A stretch of 12,787 nucleotides of DNA from Burkholderiales bacterium (GTDB taxonomy: Bacteria; Pseudomonadota; Gammaproteobacteria; Burkholderiales; Casimicrobiaceae), in contig JANXNO010000581.1 in assembly GCA_025354075.1 (NCBI GenBank), forward strand, positions 1 through 12,787. Reading direction: 5' to 3'. Shown here one piece after another: positions 12,784 to 12,787 of the stretch. The notes under the pieces were generated by a model. That model saw only the letters and a list, made by a program, of their open reading frames with translations. It was not told where the DNA came from and made no database searches. Each line of letters begins with the position of its first letter. The first letter of the stretch is position 1. Position numbers and translations under genes: made by a program.

Positions 12784-12787
12784 TTCG

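Overview
The window reads as chromosomal DNA of a Betaproteobacterium, most likely order Burkholderiales. The indicators are a PhaR-type polyhydroxyalkanoate (PHA) regulator divergent from a small phasin, RimO beside phaR, a TRAP carboxylate transporter with a TetR regulator, and Burkholderiales-like dispersed palindromic repeats. This placement comes from protein families, not from a marker gene. I found no rRNA, tRNA or CRISPR array.

Layout. (1) 1-1490: a periplasmic cupredoxin-like protein (minus) diverges from a small membrane protein with an HExxH motif (plus). The stop codon of the latter lies inside a REP-like inverted pair. A PhnA-domain gene broken by a frameshift follows. (2) 1630-6571, all minus: a TetR regulator, a 14-bp perfect palindrome as likely operator, dctQ, dctM, dctP, then a shikimate-dehydrogenase-like oxidoreductase. 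This looks like a regulated uptake-and-oxidation module for an organic acid. The enzyme keeps the catalytic Lys and Asp but has lost both shikimate carboxylate-binding serines, so its substrate is probably not shikimate. (3) 6805-8642: a tautomerase-superfamily protein converges on rimO. (4) 8643-10509: a repeat-rich spacer, then phaR and a divergent phasin gene. Their shared control region holds a TGC/GCA palindrome (likely PhaR site) and a good sigma-70 promoter. Behind the phasin gene lie several stem-loops, an exposed CCCTCCTCCTCCTT tract and a textbook Rho-independent terminator: a candidate small RNA with an anti-Shine-Dalgarno motif. (5) 10524-11427: another dispersed palindrome, a three-helix membrane protein and an AAC(6')-I-like acetyltransferase. 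(6) 11456-12783: an apparently intact insertion sequence with one DDE transposase, possibly IS1202/ISNCY-like. Each end carries two terminal repeats exactly 35 bp apart.

How the genes fit together: the TRAP/TetR/oxidoreductase set imports and oxidises a carboxylate. PhaR and phasin manage carbon-storage granules. RimO is housekeeping. The right end is accessory, with a resistance-type acetyltransferase next to an IS. The observations most worth following up are the candidate sRNA, the altered shikimate-dehydrogenase-like active site, the AAC(6')-like gene and the double-ended IS.
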